Positions 1 to 10,664 of a DNA stretch of 64,000 nucleotides are shown here, piece after piece. The notes beneath the pieces are model-generated. The model had not been told where the DNA came from and ran no database searches. It saw only the letters and a list, made by a program, of their open reading frames with translations. Every line of letters begins with the position of its first letter. Position 1 is the stretch's first letter. The DNA is taken from the NCBI GenBank assembly GCA_963576735.1, contig OY755174.1, forward strand, positions 5,456,001 to 5,520,000, read 5' to 3'. The DNA comes from Bedellia somnulentella (taxonomy: Eukaryota > Arthropoda > Insecta > Lepidoptera > Bedelliidae). The position numbers and the translations under genes were made by a program.

Positions 1-978
1 ACTCTTGAATACATGGAGTGCTCTAAATGTTCCATGATCTACGACCTTAAGTGTATCAATTTCGGCAATGATACTTTCCAACAGGCCTCTGATCAATTCA
101 AAAGTAACTGGCTTTGCCCTTCTTGTAAATGCAGACAGCCCAAAACTGACAATACTTCTACTCCTATACGACCTGGATTTAATCTCGATGGGTTTGATGA
201 AACTTATATGTGTACCAATAACATTAATATTGTCAGAGGCTCTAAAGCTACAACATCCACACAGGAAGCTTTATCTCTTACCACAATAATTGACGAAATA
301 CGTCAACTTCGACAGGAAGTTCATGAGCTTACAGCTAACTTCAATAAACGGTTGATCGACATCGAAAGTAAATCAAGCAAACAGGATCAAGAAATTCTGT
401 CACTACGTGCAAGAGTATTGGAACTAGAGACCAGGTCCGAAATAAAAGACCAAGCTTGTCTGAGAAATCAAGTTGAAATTGTGGGTCTGCCAGAGGAGCC
501 GAATGAAAACGTAGAACATCTTCTTTTGGCCGCAGCAAAGAAGTTAAATTGTGTTATCTCATCTGAGGATATAGCAGACATATATCGTTCCGGTCCAGCT
601 ACCCGTTCCATATCAACTGTTGAACAGAAAACTAGACCGAGACCTATCGTAGTTAAATTTGTAAGGCAACAAAAACGTGACGGGTTTTTATCTGCTTCAA
701 AAAATAGACGTAATACTACGTCGGAGGGCATTACTTTATCGTCACCTACGAGCATCTTATATTTTAATGAGCGTCTCACGAAATCAAGACAACTTTTATT
801 TCGTGAAGCAAGGTCGAGAGCGCGACAGCATAATTTTAAGTTCTGTTGGATTAGAAACGGCAACATTTACATCCGCAAGGCAGAAAAGCAACCTCCAATT
901 AAAATATCACATTTGTGTGATTTGGACCAACGTATCGGAGATTCTATGCCTGTACCAAGTGAAAATGTTAAGAGTTAA
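1..978 (+). CDS. LINE-A ORF1, PHD-like finger / coiled coil / FP-type domain (5' partial)
   Basis: Nucleic-acid-binding ORF1 protein of a non-LTR retrotransposon, expected to coat the element RNA. The frame is open to base 1, so the true start lies left of the window; the ATG at 13 is internal to a Cys-rich finger (MECSKCSMIYDLKC ... WLCPSCKC) that resembles the second half of a PHD-type zinc finger. Counting from that ATG, residues about 90-145 are a heptad-rich coiled coil (IIDEIRQLRQEVHEL..., IESKSSKQDQEILSLRARVLELE). Residues about 150-300 match the FP25K-like C-terminal domain found in insect LINE ORF1 proteins, with the block YFNERLTKSRQLLFREARSR followed by FCWIRNGNIYIRKAE. ORF2 starts 321 bp downstream. 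Known for the family: PHD plus coiled coil plus FP domain occurs in CR1-type ORF1s. Inferred: full function, because the N-terminus is out of view. Confidence 0.88.
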   Translation, partial: TLEYMECSKCSMIYDLKCINFGNDTFQQASDQFKSNWLCPSCKCRQPKTDNTSTPIRPGFNLDGFDETYMCTNNINIVRGSKATTSTQEALSLTTIIDEIRQLRQEVHELTANFNKRLIDIESKSSKQDQEILSLRARVLELETRSEIKDQACLRNQVEIVGLPEEPNENVEHLLLAAAKKLNCVISSEDIADIYRSGPATRSISTVEQKTRPRPIVVKFVRQQKRDGFLSASKNRRNTTSEGITLSSPTSILYFNERLTKSRQLLFREARSRARQHNFKFCWIRNGNIYIRKAEKQPPIKISHLCDLDQRIGDSMPVPSENVKS

Positions 979-1299
979 TAAGGATAGTTTTCATAATTCC
1001 TTGTTCCTAGTTGTAATTGAAACATATTTCAGATTATCTCTTTTTAACGATTTTTTTACTGTTTTTAAATGTACAATATTTACTCAATACTTTACACACA
1101 TCTACACTCTACTTACACTATATACACAATACTACAAACCTTGCAACAACCATTATCAGTTAAAGAGCAACTTCTTTTTAAAATATATAATTTATTTTTT
1201 ATATGTTTTATATTCATTCACATTTTTTATTCTTTGCATCAATAGTTTGACCACAAAGTGTGATTATGTTTATTTATCTTTTCATTATACTTTACGTTC
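979..1299 (+). other. LINE-A inter-ORF spacer
   Basis: About 320 bp of AT-rich, T-heavy sequence between the ORF1 stop and the ORF2 start. I see no coding motif. It is unusually long for a LINE spacer, and how ORF2 is translated (re-initiation or another mechanism) cannot be read from it. Confidence 0.6.
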
Positions 1300-4269
1300 A
1301 TGGCCACCATAGATCTTTTGGACCAAATTGATAATAAGTACGAAGTAAAGTGTCACTCTCTTGATGCACCGGATATATGCGGTAATATATTAAAAAAATA
1401 TACATTCAAAACATTGCACGTCAATATAAGAAGCTTAAATAAAAATTTTGACCAACTGGTTCTTGCGCTTCAACGTTTAAACTTTAATTTAGACGCAGTA
1501 ATCCTGAGTGAATGTTGGCTCCAAAAAACACCGACTATCCACGAGCTGAAAGGGTATACTAAATTTCACACTAATAAATATATTAATAAATCCGGTGGCG
1601 TGGTGATATACGTTCATGACTCATGGTCAGCTAGTGGTGTTGAGCTTAATGTTGATGAAGCTAACAGTATCCTTGTAAATGTTGGAGAAATCTTTTCTAT
1701 TGTAGGAATTTATCGCCCTCCTTCCTACCGCGACCCAAGTACTTTTATTAACTCCTTAGAAATTAATTTAAAATCCTGTAAACATAATCCAAATCTTATT
1801 ATTGGCGGAGATATGAACATCGATATATTGGGTCCAGCAGCAACCAGTAAACATGCTTTAGACTATTTCGATGTCATGACTGAAAAAGGTCTTGTATCAG
1901 GAATTGACAAACCTACTCACGGTAAGGCGTGTCTTGATCATTTCTTTGTTCCATCAACATGTCGAGCAGAGTCTATTGTCTGCTCCTCTGATCTTACTGA
2001 CCATTTTCTATGCATGGTAGGAATCACATGTGACACCAAAGAACGCAGTAAAACTAAAAATAAAACTAGGATCAAAATAAATGTAGATTTAATTAAAAAT
2101 GACCTTCAGAATACTGATTGGAGCACTATCTTAAACAGCGAAATGGATGACGCAGTCAAACTGTTCTCCTCAAAAATTCACTCTGTCGTAGATAAACATA
2201 CGTCAATATTAGCAGTTTCTCGTAGAGATGTAATTCTAGCTCCATGGGTCACTCATGGACTTTTAAAGTGTTCAAAACAACGTGACAAACTACATATGGA
2301 CTTTCGGAAGGATCCGGATAACCCTATCAAAAAACTTATTTTCACCAGGTATAGAAATTTTTATATTCAATTACTTAGGAAAATTAAATCGGAATACTAT
2401 GCCAATAAACTGAATGAAAATAAAAAATGTACTAAAGGACTCTGGAAAACCATTAATTCCATAACACACAAGTCCGCTAACAAGGATGAAGCCGAAACCC
2501 TAATTTCACTAAAGGAATCCGAACTAAAGTCAGTTAATCATGTTAACGAATTTTTTCTCGGAGTCGGGCAAACATTAGCAGACAAAACTTTGTCATCACT
2601 TAATGAATCTGAAGAGTCACTAGCTTCCAAAATAAAAACTAATAATCACTCCCCACTCTTTTCGCTCTTTCTCACGCCGACTGATCCTGAGGAAATTATA
2701 GAACTTATACTTGCTTTGGAACCACAAAAAGCCCCGGGTTTAGATGGAATCAGTAATGAACTGACTAAATCTCTTGCCCCACTTATAGCCTTGCCTTTAT
2801 CTAGCATCTTCAATAAAAGTATACTGAATGGTTCTTTTCCGAAACAGTGGAAGACTTCATTAGTGAAACCTATCTACAAATCTGGTGATAAACGTATACC
2901 TGGTAATTACCGTCCTATCACATTACTAGGGGTTTTCTCCAAACTTCTAGAGAGATTAATTAATGATAGGTTAGTCAAATATCTAGAGTCAAACAATTTG
3001 CTTATGGAAAACCAATTCGGCTTTCGAAGGGGTAGATCTACTGAGGATGCGATAGGACTAATGGTTGATATTGTATCAAATCATCTTGATCGTGGTCGTA
3101 AAGCACTAGGAGTATTCTTGGATCTGGCCAAGGCGTTCGACACCGTGTCCATTAAGATCTTGCTTAAAAAAATGGAAGCTTTAGGTATTCGCGGAGTAGC
3201 TATCAACTGGTTTACAAGCTATCTTACCGGGAGAAAACAGTGCACCAAGATTGGTAGTGCAATTAGTTCTCTTGGTGATGTATCTTATGGCGTACCACAG
3301 GGTAGTATACTCGGGCCAACACTGTTCTTAATATATATTAATGACATTTGCTCTAAAGTTATATTAAATGCAGACATTGTATGCTACGCTGATGATACTG
3401 CCATAATTTTTCAGGGGAACTCTTGGGAAGATGTAAAAGTAACTGCACAGCTAGGTCTTTCGCAAATATCTAACTGGCTGAAAATAAATCTTTTAAGCCT
3501 TAACGTATCAAAAACGCACTTTTTGTGTTTTCACAAGACTAAGTCGTCAGCCCCACCTTCGAACCTAACCACTGTAAAAATCCACGATGTAATGTGCTCA
3601 AATGTCAATTCATCAACACATCCATGTACATGTGCTTCTATAAATAAAACTAAAAATGTCAAATATCTAGGAATTAACATTGATGAAAATTTAAATTTTA
3701 AGGAGCATATCTGCATCACTTCCTCTAGAGTACGAAAATTGATATTTGCTATGAAACTTCTTCGAGAGGTCACTAAGGGAAGGGTTCTCAAGATGGTGTA
3801 TTATGCTTTGTGCCAATCCGTACTGAACTATTGCATTTTGATTTGGGGTGGATGTGCTGTTTCAGTCCTCATAATATTAGAAAGGGCCCAAAGGGCTGTG
3901 CTAAAAACCCTTCTCCGGAAACCTCGCAGATATTCCACATCACTTTTATTCGCAGATTCAGAAGTTCTAAGCGTACGCAAACTATTTATTTTGAAAGCAG
4001 TGTTGTATGCTCACCGTAATATAGCTCAAAGTCCATTATATAAAGAACTGTTGAAAAAACGAAAATTTACAATTCCTGTACCTTCTTTTATAACCAGTTT
4101 TGGCCAACGATTTAGAAATTTTTTGTCCCCTTTTATGTACAATAAATTAATTTCCAAATTTCCTGACTTAAAATCTTATGGTAACTGGGATTTTAAAAAG
4201 AAGGTATCTGCTATAATTATGGAAATCAGTTTTGATGAAGCGGAATCTTTGTTAAAAGTATTGAATTAA
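1300..4269 (+). CDS. LINE-A ORF2, endonuclease-reverse transcriptase (989 aa)
   Basis: Polyprotein that nicks the target and copies the element RNA by target-primed reverse transcription. The N-terminal APE-like endonuclease shows LHVNIRSLNKN (about residue 40), ILSECWL, IVGIYRPPS, IIGGDMNIDIL (about 168) and SDLTDHF (about 230), which supply the conserved N, E, Y, D/N and D/H positions. The RT domain shows NYRPITLLGVFSKLLERL, NQFGFRRGRSTEDAI, GVFLDLAKAFDTV, YGVPQGSILGPTLFLIYIND and the catalytic YADD (about 695), followed by VKYLGINIDENL. A thumb/C-terminal region of about 200 residues follows, ending FDEAESLLKVLN. There is no RNase H and no visible terminal Cys-His finger. The ATG sits in ttcATGGcc; residues 1-35 look non-conserved, so the true start could be slightly downstream. 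No stop or frameshift interrupts it, so it is potentially functional. Confidence 0.95.
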   Translation: MATIDLLDQIDNKYEVKCHSLDAPDICGNILKKYTFKTLHVNIRSLNKNFDQLVLALQRLNFNLDAVILSECWLQKTPTIHELKGYTKFHTNKYINKSGGVVIYVHDSWSASGVELNVDEANSILVNVGEIFSIVGIYRPPSYRDPSTFINSLEINLKSCKHNPNLIIGGDMNIDILGPAATSKHALDYFDVMTEKGLVSGIDKPTHGKACLDHFFVPSTCRAESIVCSSDLTDHFLCMVGITCDTKERSKTKNKTRIKINVDLIKNDLQNTDWSTILNSEMDDAVKLFSSKIHSVVDKHTSILAVSRRDVILAPWVTHGLLKCSKQRDKLHMDFRKDPDNPIKKLIFTRYRNFYIQLLRKIKSEYYANKLNENKKCTKGLWKTINSITHKSANKDEAETLISLKESELKSVNHVNEFFLGVGQTLADKTLSSLNESEESLASKIKTNNHSPLFSLFLTPTDPEEIIELILALEPQKAPGLDGISNELTKSLAPLIALPLSSIFNKSILNGSFPKQWKTSLVKPIYKSGDKRIPGNYRPITLLGVFSKLLERLINDRLVKYLESNNLLMENQFGFRRGRSTEDAIGLMVDIVSNHLDRGRKALGVFLDLAKAFDTVSIKILLKKMEALGIRGVAINWFTSYLTGRKQCTKIGSAISSLGDVSYGVPQGSILGPTLFLIYINDICSKVILNADIVCYADDTAIIFQGNSWEDVKVTAQLGLSQISNWLKINLLSLNVSKTHFLCFHKTKSSAPPSNLTTVKIHDVMCSNVNSSTHPCTCASINKTKNVKYLGINIDENLNFKEHICITSSRVRKLIFAMKLLREVTKGRVLKMVYYALCQSVLNYCILIWGGCAVSVLIILERAQRAVLKTLLRKPRRYSTSLLFADSEVLSVRKLFILKAVLYAHRNIAQSPLYKELLKKRKFTIPVPSFITSFGQRFRNFLSPFMYNKLISKFPDLKSYGNWDFKKKVSAIIMEISFDEAESLLKVLN

Positions 4270-4284
4270 TATTGCTCTTTAATA

Positions 4285-4364
4285 AACACACACACACACA
4301 CACTCACATACACACACACACACTCACACACACTCTCACTCACACACACACGCGCGCGCGCACA
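4285..4364 (+). repeat. (CA)n-rich microsatellite in LINE-A 3' region
   Basis: Imperfect CACACA run with CTCACA interruptions and a short CGCGCGCG block, beginning 15 bp after the ORF2 stop. Either it is the element's own simple-repeat 3' segment or a later expansion. Confidence 0.85.
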
Positions 4365-4654
4365 AACACGCATATCTCTCAGTTATTATAATATATAACT
4401 GTTTTTTTTCTTTTACCTTGTTTCTTTGTGGCAGTTAATATTATTTTCTATTATTATATTATTTTTTATGTTTTTGTAGTCTAATAATCTTAAAATTAAG
4501 TAAAATGTACAATTTTATTACTAAGATCTCTTTTTGTAAACAATTAATTAGTAAGGTTTTTTTGGTAGTTTTTGTTTTACCGATCCCTGCGATACAGGCT
4601 CCGCCTAGTGCAAGGATCATCAATTTACTATGTATCTGTAATTTTTGGTGTGTT

Positions 4655-4687
4655 AATAAACTGTTTTTTTTTTTTTTTTTTTTTTTT
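4655..4687 (+). terminator. AATAAA followed by T24 at LINE-A 3' end
   Basis: AATAAA at 4655-4660 is followed after three bases by 24 consecutive T (4664-4687). The sense strand ends in oligo-T rather than the oligo-A expected of a Jockey-type LINE. It may be a T-rich 3' terminus or the edge of another insertion. Confidence 0.6.
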
Positions 4688-4690
4688 CTA

Positions 4691-5518
4691 TCTCGTCTCC
4701 CCTATCTTCAGAGATTACAAACGAGCCTCGTTACGCAGCCTTAGCGGAACTCGAAGTCAGCTTAACCATTTTACCTTTGCATATTATGAAGCTGCTTCTA
4801 TTTTGGAAATAAACATAATTTGTTCTAAATGCTCATCATGGCTTCAAAACGGACGCAAAAAGGTCGGAAAAATTAAAGCCACCTTTTATTCTTTGATAAT
4901 TCTAATCGAGTTATTTTTCAATGAAAAATATTAACGGATCTATATTGCGCAGTGTTTTTCCAAAGGGATGTAGGTTGAACTTACTGATTGACATGAATAT
5001 ACATTGAAGTTGCTTTGTATGTCTACAACCTTTGCTTATTTGTATACAAATCATAATATTCAAGTTATTAATATTTTTTGAAAAAAAATCTCATTGATAC
5101 TGGTTCGAAATCAAACATTTCGTTCGTAATTTCTGTGAAAATATGTTATAAAATATTTTCCAAGAAATCAGACTCTGGTTGCTAGTTCTGAACCTAATGA
5201 AATAAAATGCTTATAAATTCTGGAAACCCGCACTAGGCCTCCATGGTGAACTATAACAATCACTCTATGTAGTGTAGGCTCGACACCATAGAGGTATTCG
5301 TAAATATAAATCATTCGAAAATCTAAATCATTTGAAGTGTCACCAATTGGACGCCACCGTAGTTTGGGTAGTAATAGACTAGTGATTTAGAAGGTTTCTG
5401 AGTGTTAGTATATCGGCATGGCTGGGGGATTATGATTCATAATCTCTAAATTAGAACGTGCATAAATGCTCGTAATCTCAAACTAATAGGGGCAAAAATG
5501 TAGTAAAATATTCAGCAT
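4691..5518. other. No recognised feature
   Basis: AT-rich sequence right of LINE-A. I see no long ORF, no repeat family member and no RNA gene in it. Confidence 0.5.
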
Positions 5519-5530
5519 TAGTAGTTATCA

Positions 5531-5679
5531 AGAAGAGAATAAAAGAGCATGTATAAAAAGATTGATGGATGTAAACGAAGCCAGAGAGGTTTGCCAGGAT
5601 TGTACAAAGTGGCGATCGATAGTCTCTGCCTACCCTAATGGGAACTAACGGCGTGAGAATATGTATGTATGTATGTATG
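5531..5679 (+). mobile_element. L3 fragment (RTE-like LINE 3' end) with 12-bp target duplication
   Basis: 5'-truncated copy of the RTE-like LINE called L3 here. The conceptual C-terminus contains ...ACIKRLMDVNEAREVCQD..KWRSIVSAYPNGN-stop, then GGCGTGAGAAT and a (TATG)n tail. It is flanked by the perfect direct repeat TAGTAGTTATCA at 5519-5530 and 5680-5691, which proves insertion as a unit by target-primed reverse transcription. Confidence 0.9.
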
Positions 5680-5789
5680 TAGTAGTTATCACGAATATGA
5701 GTGTAACCATAGTAGCTGATATCTATCTGACTGAAGAAAGAAAGAAAGAAAGAAAAACATTTATTCATTGCTATGCTATGCTAAATGTG

Positions 5790-6135
5790 GGGCTGGAGAA
5801 GGATGGAAAAAATAAGCTGGACGAAAATGATAACCAATGAAGATGTACTGGAAAGAGTGAAGGAAAAGAGACAGCTGATGAGAATGATTGAAGACAGATG
5901 AGGCAAATGATAGGCCACTTGATACGACACGTAGAATTTATAAGAAACATCATTGGGGGAAAGATAGAAGAACAACGAGGAAGGGGAAAGCCAAGAAGAG
6001 CATATATATCCATATCAAAGAAAAGGTGGACGTCGTGTCTTACCAAGAGATCAAGGAGCTGGCATTAAAAATAAGTGACTGGAGAGTGTAACACCGATAA
6101 GAGCGTCGCTCTTAAGTTTATGATGATGATGCTAT
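5790..6135 (+). pseudogene. Degraded RTE-type RT C-terminus with (ATG)n tail
   Basis: Conceptual translation with stops and frame changes gives NEDVLERVKEKRQLMRMIEDR, IGHLIRH..FIRNIIGGKIE and RGRGKPRR, then KRWTS...SYQEIKELA. This is the C-terminal region (IGHxxRH ... GRGRPR) usual in RTE/BovB-like insect LINEs, of a different family from L3. It ends in ATGATGATGATG near 6120-6133. Non-functional remnant. Confidence 0.8.
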
Positions 6136-7090
6136 GCTAAAAAAAATTTAATAAAAACCAACCAAAATTTATGATAAAGTAATAAAATCATAGAACACGT
6201 CACAAGAATATGCATTACCTTGTTTGAACCTACTCTGAGTAGATTTTTGTGATGAAAAGTCTACTATGCCAGCTAACTGTAGTTTGCATTCAATAACTAT
6301 TAGCTGAAATATATTAAACCATAGTAGTAGTAATCACCAATCTTACTTTAGTAACGGTGAGGGAAAATTTGGCGCGGAAATCTCTATTATTCTTACGTCT
6401 TCTAATCACATTAATAATTTGCTATAATAGGCTCTGAAGATTTAGAATACCAACTATTTTTTCTGTTATATCCGGCGCAAACGGTATATCTTTCAGCTAA
6501 AGTTCCTAAAACAATTCTAAATGAACGGCACTAAAATAAATTTAGAAAATCATGTTAACCCAAAAACATAAATCAGCGAGGCTCTTCACGGCTAAAAAGT
6601 GTATATTGCATATAATGCCAGCAACAATGTTCTCGATCCTCATACCATTAACCCTTAAGAGCAGAGTTCGGGTCTCATTAATCATAAAGCACTTTACATA
6701 ACGCATACAAAGCAAGCCGCGAACCGCTCGCTCGCTCGCTCGAATGTTCTTCACGTCCTCGACACCATAACTCATGTAATCTTAACATTCATACTTCAAC
6801 AAATATTAAGTATTTAGACAACAAGGCCTATTTGTTATGATTTACGAAGTTTCATTTAGTATGTAGAAATGTGTTTCCATTTGTTATATTGTATATCTTA
6901 GGCTAGAGAGGTGGTATTTACAGTTTACAGATGTTTTTCTTCCTAAAGATATTGAAAGGGAGTAGCTATGGAAAATGACAAAAACGTCACCTCTTTGTGG
7001 TGTGTTTTCTTCATGATTTTCACGGTATAATCTTGATTTTTTCATTTCAAACCACACCTCTTTTCATTACAAACCATACTCTTTGTTACT
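6136..7090. other. No recognised feature apart from a short (GCTC)n run
   Basis: AT-rich and non-coding. A (GCTC)4-5 microsatellite lies at about 6726-6743. Nothing else is supportable. Confidence 0.5.
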
Positions 7091-7188
7091 CAACTCTCAA
7101 AGTTTAAATATTATTATTATTATTATCTCAAAGTTTAAATATGAAGAGTTGGGGAAAAGATTATAACAGTAAGATCCTGAACATGCCT

Positions 7189-7480
7189 TCATCATCATCA
7201 TCATCATTGGCCACAACATCTGTTGCAGATGTTTGTTGCAGCGCTCATGGGTTACGGGTTGCCGCACCGCCCTTGATGGCTGTAGAGCCCTATGGCTGCG
7301 CGGCATTTCTTGCCACATCTGTCGCACACGAAACGAGAGTTGAGTTCGTTTTGTGAAAATACCTTAATATTACATTTATATCCTACTTTGAAAAAACATG
7401 GTATTGTATTAAGGTTCTTCGCACTTACAGCCCATTTTTCAACTAAGGGTAAAATAACGACTGAGACGCACATACTGTGT
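7189..7480 (-). pseudogene. LINE 3' end with terminal C2H2-like finger, minus strand
   Basis: Reading leftward, the minus strand encodes FVCDRCGKKCRAAIGLYSHQ.RC then stop, followed by a short 3' UTR and an (ATG)n tail (seen as CATCATCAT at 7189-7206). A terminal C-x2-C ... IGLxSHxRxC finger followed by an (ATG)n tail is usual for lepidopteran RTE/Proto-like LINEs. Only the 3' end is present. It could be mistaken for a zinc-finger gene, but length and tail argue against that. Confidence 0.75.
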
Positions 7481-7538
7481 TTCCCTTTGCTATAAAACGA
7501 CAATGTCAAATATGCTACGCTTCTAAAGAAACTTTGTA

Positions 7539-7557
7539 TATATATATATATATATAT
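7539..7557. repeat. (TA)n microsatellite
   Basis: Uninterrupted TATATA run of about 19 bp. Confidence 0.9.
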
Positions 7558-7559
7558 CA

Positions 7560-8580
7560 GTTCAGAAACATTCAAAATTACCTCAAATTGTAATATTCCA
7601 AATTTCTGTCAGAAAAATAAACATAATCTTGAAATTGGGCAGTCATTATGCGGCATAGCACCGACTTATAAGCTATAAAAATGAAAATTATCCTCCGAGA
7701 AAACGTTTTCACTTTGGCGAAATAGCTCTACACAGGGCTATTACGACCACTCAGATAGTAGAGATTCCACTGTTATTAATATTTTAGCTTCTCTCCTTAT
7801 TTTACTGCAATTATTAAATTGACATTTGTATTCCCTCGGTGTGTGTTTTTGTGACAAATAGTAACATTGGTTTATAATTCATTATAAATTCACTTTTACA
7901 CAAAAAATTTATCACATCGCCAGTCTAAATAAAGAGCCATATTAGTAATGAAATGAATATAACTCTTTGCTTATTTTAATATTTTCATTGTGACTTTGCA
8001 TATTAATTAATATTTTTATTTTTATACAACTAACTTGTACTACAAAAATGGGGTTCATACAAAGTATACTCATCAGACATGACAATCAACAATAATTATT
8101 TGATCTTTTCTGCTGAAGGTTCATTTTTATAATTATGCAGTTCTGGATTCTAAAATTTGTGATACCAGCTCAACTAGTTTTCAGAAAAATTAAGATTGAC
8201 CTATTTTGACTCTTCCCCCATTCACACTAACAACTATTGTTTTGTTCAACATCCCCAATTGTCAGTAAAAGAATGGTGAGTGCAACACTAAAGCGATGAT
8301 TTATATGGGTCTTTTGTTCTACGTATTCTTATCTCCTGCCCGTGAGTGCTGTTTACATTTGATTTATCAGGGCCCGCGGGCGGAACGCAGCAAATTGCGT
8401 TCTCTACCACTCTTCCATCTTTTATCTTTCACGCTCAGCGATGGAGAAATTCACAAAGTGATTTACCTACTTGTTTTCTTTGTGAATTAATAATTTGATT
8501 ACTCGTTTTCTGTATCGGATATCGTGTTCAATGTTTGTGAAGATGTTACAGTGTTACTAAAACTTACTTTTTCTGTACAG
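7560..8580. other. No recognised feature
   Basis: AT-rich sequence with no long ORF and no member of the repeat families defined elsewhere in the window. Confidence 0.5.
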
Positions 8581-8584
8581 CGGT

Positions 8585-8735
8585 GTAGTGTCGGTATAGA
8601 ATAGCACTACCCCATTTCGGAATTAGAAGTTAGAAATTACAGGAAGTACAGGAATTAGAAATTCCTCAACCACTTTTGGAAGTTGCGTGATAGCCGTAAG
8701 AACATGTATGAGTGTATGTTTTTCATTACATAATT
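8585..8735 (+). mobile_element. S2 retroposon, internally rearranged copy
   Basis: Begins with the S2 head GTGTAGTGTCGGTATAGAATAGC, then jumps to S2 interior sequence in the opposite orientation (AATTAGAAATTCCTCAACCAC, 8652-8690), then resumes plus-strand S2 tail (TAGCCGTAAGAACATGTATG). The interior is inverted relative to both ends. Confidence 0.75.
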
Positions 8736-8879
8736 GCAGAACTTATTTGTCGCAACCTAATAAGGAATATGGGGTCTTGATTACCTCACTAACCTAGTAA
8801 TGGTTGGCAGATAAAAATGGCTGTTGGTAGTGGCTATGACTTGCGACCCATAATATATTAAGGTATCCTCTGGAGTTAT

Positions 8880-9240
8880 GAAGGTTTTGTTTTCAATCTG
8901 GGGGCACTGCCGTGCCCCCGCCAAGTCGAGCGCGAAGCAAACACTGGCGTACGATCCTTTTCTGGAACCGTTTCGCCACATTTTCAGAGCCCTATTCGAG
9001 AACCTCTGGATAGGATAAAAACGCTGAAATTTCGTAATCGCACACTTGAAATCCAATATTTCAAGTCAGTAGATCAATTAATTCCGAGGTTAAGCTAATA
9101 CAAAGTTTTGCATTTTCGACACTGACTGACTCACTGATCATTAAAATAGAAGTAGTACTTCCCATAGACCTAGAGAGCTGAAATTTGGTACAGAGGTAGA
9201 TTTTAACGCCCACACAAAGAAAAAACAGAACAAGGTTTAT
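8880..9240. repeat. Repeat-derived segment with GC hairpin
   Basis: Contains a perfect GC stem GGGGGCAC / GTGCCCCC with a 4-nt loop (8900-8919) and then text (GAAATTTGGTACAGAGGTAG) of the kind common in the 3' parts of lepidopteran transposons. No family could be named, and the short minus-strand frame across it has no recognisable domain. Confidence 0.4.
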
Positions 9241-10187
9241 GGAAGATATGGACTACCTGGTGACGCTGATGAGAAAACACTTGTTTTAGAGATTTCATTA
9301 CTTTTAAGAGATAAACAAGCAGCTCTATCGAGACTTGGCTAGTTTTTTACAGATTGTTTTTGGTGGGATACGTATTACTTTTACATACAAACACGGCTTA
9401 CTAGAACGGTTTAAATTTAAATTTTCTCAGATACTGTATGATCGTAAGGGTTCATAAGCGATGCACAACATTAATCAGCGACTGAAAGAAGAGTAATTGC
9501 AAAAATCTCAATATTGTTATTGACTGCCACCATGATGGACGTGACGCCTAACTTGTTATTGATGATTTCTATAACACATTTTCATCACATACAATGAATA
9601 ATTTATCGCTGAAAAATAAAGACTCGATTTCCATAGAACTAACTGTTTAATTTAATTTTCCTTTGAAAGATAGCGATAGATAGAAGACCTTAGACCAAAA
9701 AAGAAATGATAGCCTATCATATATATAAAACCAATTTGCAAATTGGCTGATAATAAAATATAATGTAGAATTTTTACGATCGTACGAAACGGCGAAAATT
9801 GGGTGTTTTCTTACACTTTAACAATATAAGCAATAACACTGAGTAAGTGTTTTTTTATGATTACAACAACAAGTAACACTTTTGAAGGGATTGTGGCTTA
9901 ACTTTAATATAATAAATAAAACCGAAAGTCTGGATAGAGATCTTTCTTTATTATCCTGAAGTGACGTGTAGGACAAAATTTTTATTACATTCTGACACAA
10001 GAAAAAAAATTGGCAGCTATCATGTCATACCATATCAAGTCAATTTTACTCTAATACGTTTAAATCAAATATGAATAAACATTTCTATAGAAAACCTTCG
10101 GATGATTTAACTACATACATACGAGCTGACCCAGCAAACGTTATCTTAACACATAATTTAAAATATAATGTAGATGTACTTTATTTC
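9241..10187. other. No recognised feature
   Basis: AT-rich, with many stops in all frames. Confidence 0.5.
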
Positions 10188-10290
10188 TACCACCTTGTCC
10201 CCTATCAACATTCAGATGTGGCTGAGGATTTTCTAGCTCTAAAACTGTGGACACACTTTTTTGGGATTTATGGCCGTCAGTATATGTATG
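10188..10290 (+). mobile_element. S2b retroposon, 5'-truncated
   Basis: Retains only the 3' part: CACCTTGTCCCCTATCAAC, TGTGGCTGAGGATTTTCTAG, GGGATTTATGGCCGTCAGTATATGTATG. The words CTTGTCCCCTATCAAC and TTTATGGCC mark subfamily b. It lies inside an otherwise meaningless 109-codon plus-strand frame. Confidence 0.85.
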
Positions 10291-10664
10291 TATATCGACA
10301 AATATTAATGTCTAGGACGGCAAGTGACATGTTTAAGAAGAACATGGCCACGTCACCACAAAATGTAACAAGATATGAAACTCATGTTTGCGCTGAGTAG
10401 ACGTGTTGTAGACTTAAACAGTTGCTAGGCAGCATGGGGCATCCAATTACTGTAATACGAATATTAAATTGTAGATAATTAAGATTTGAAAGCATTTAAA
10501 GTAAGGAGGTTAATAATTAGTTACTCTAATTATATGCCGATAGACATAAATAGATCCAATATGAATGGTATTGAGCAGAGGATGGCCACACAAAACTTTT
10601 GAAGACAAGATTGCAAACGTTCTTACACAGGCGTGAATCCTAAGGGAGAAGAATAAAGGAGCAG

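Larger units (their letters stand above)
1..4690 (+). mobile_element. LINE-A: two-ORF non-LTR retrotransposon, open at left edge
   Basis: The element comprises an ORF1 that runs off the left window edge, an AT-rich spacer of about 320 bp, an uninterrupted endonuclease-reverse transcriptase ORF2, and a 3' region with a CA-rich microsatellite, the short segment CCTGCGATACAGGC, an AATAAA at 4655-4660 and a run of 24 T. An apurinic-type endonuclease fused to RT, with an FP-domain ORF1, is the architecture of the CR1/Jockey group of insect LINEs. Clade placement is from motif impression, not a tree. It lies on the plus strand, opposite to the host receptor gene. Both ORFs lack frameshifts, so this is a young copy. 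The 3' boundary near 4690 is inferred because no target duplication can be checked. Confidence 0.9.

Noticed and set aside
7252..7575. Zinc-finger gene on the minus strand
   Set aside because: The finger is the terminal C2H2 of a LINE RT, followed immediately by an (ATG)n tail.
10071..10400. 109-codon plus-strand frame
   Set aside because: Its middle is an S2b fragment; the rest has no domain.
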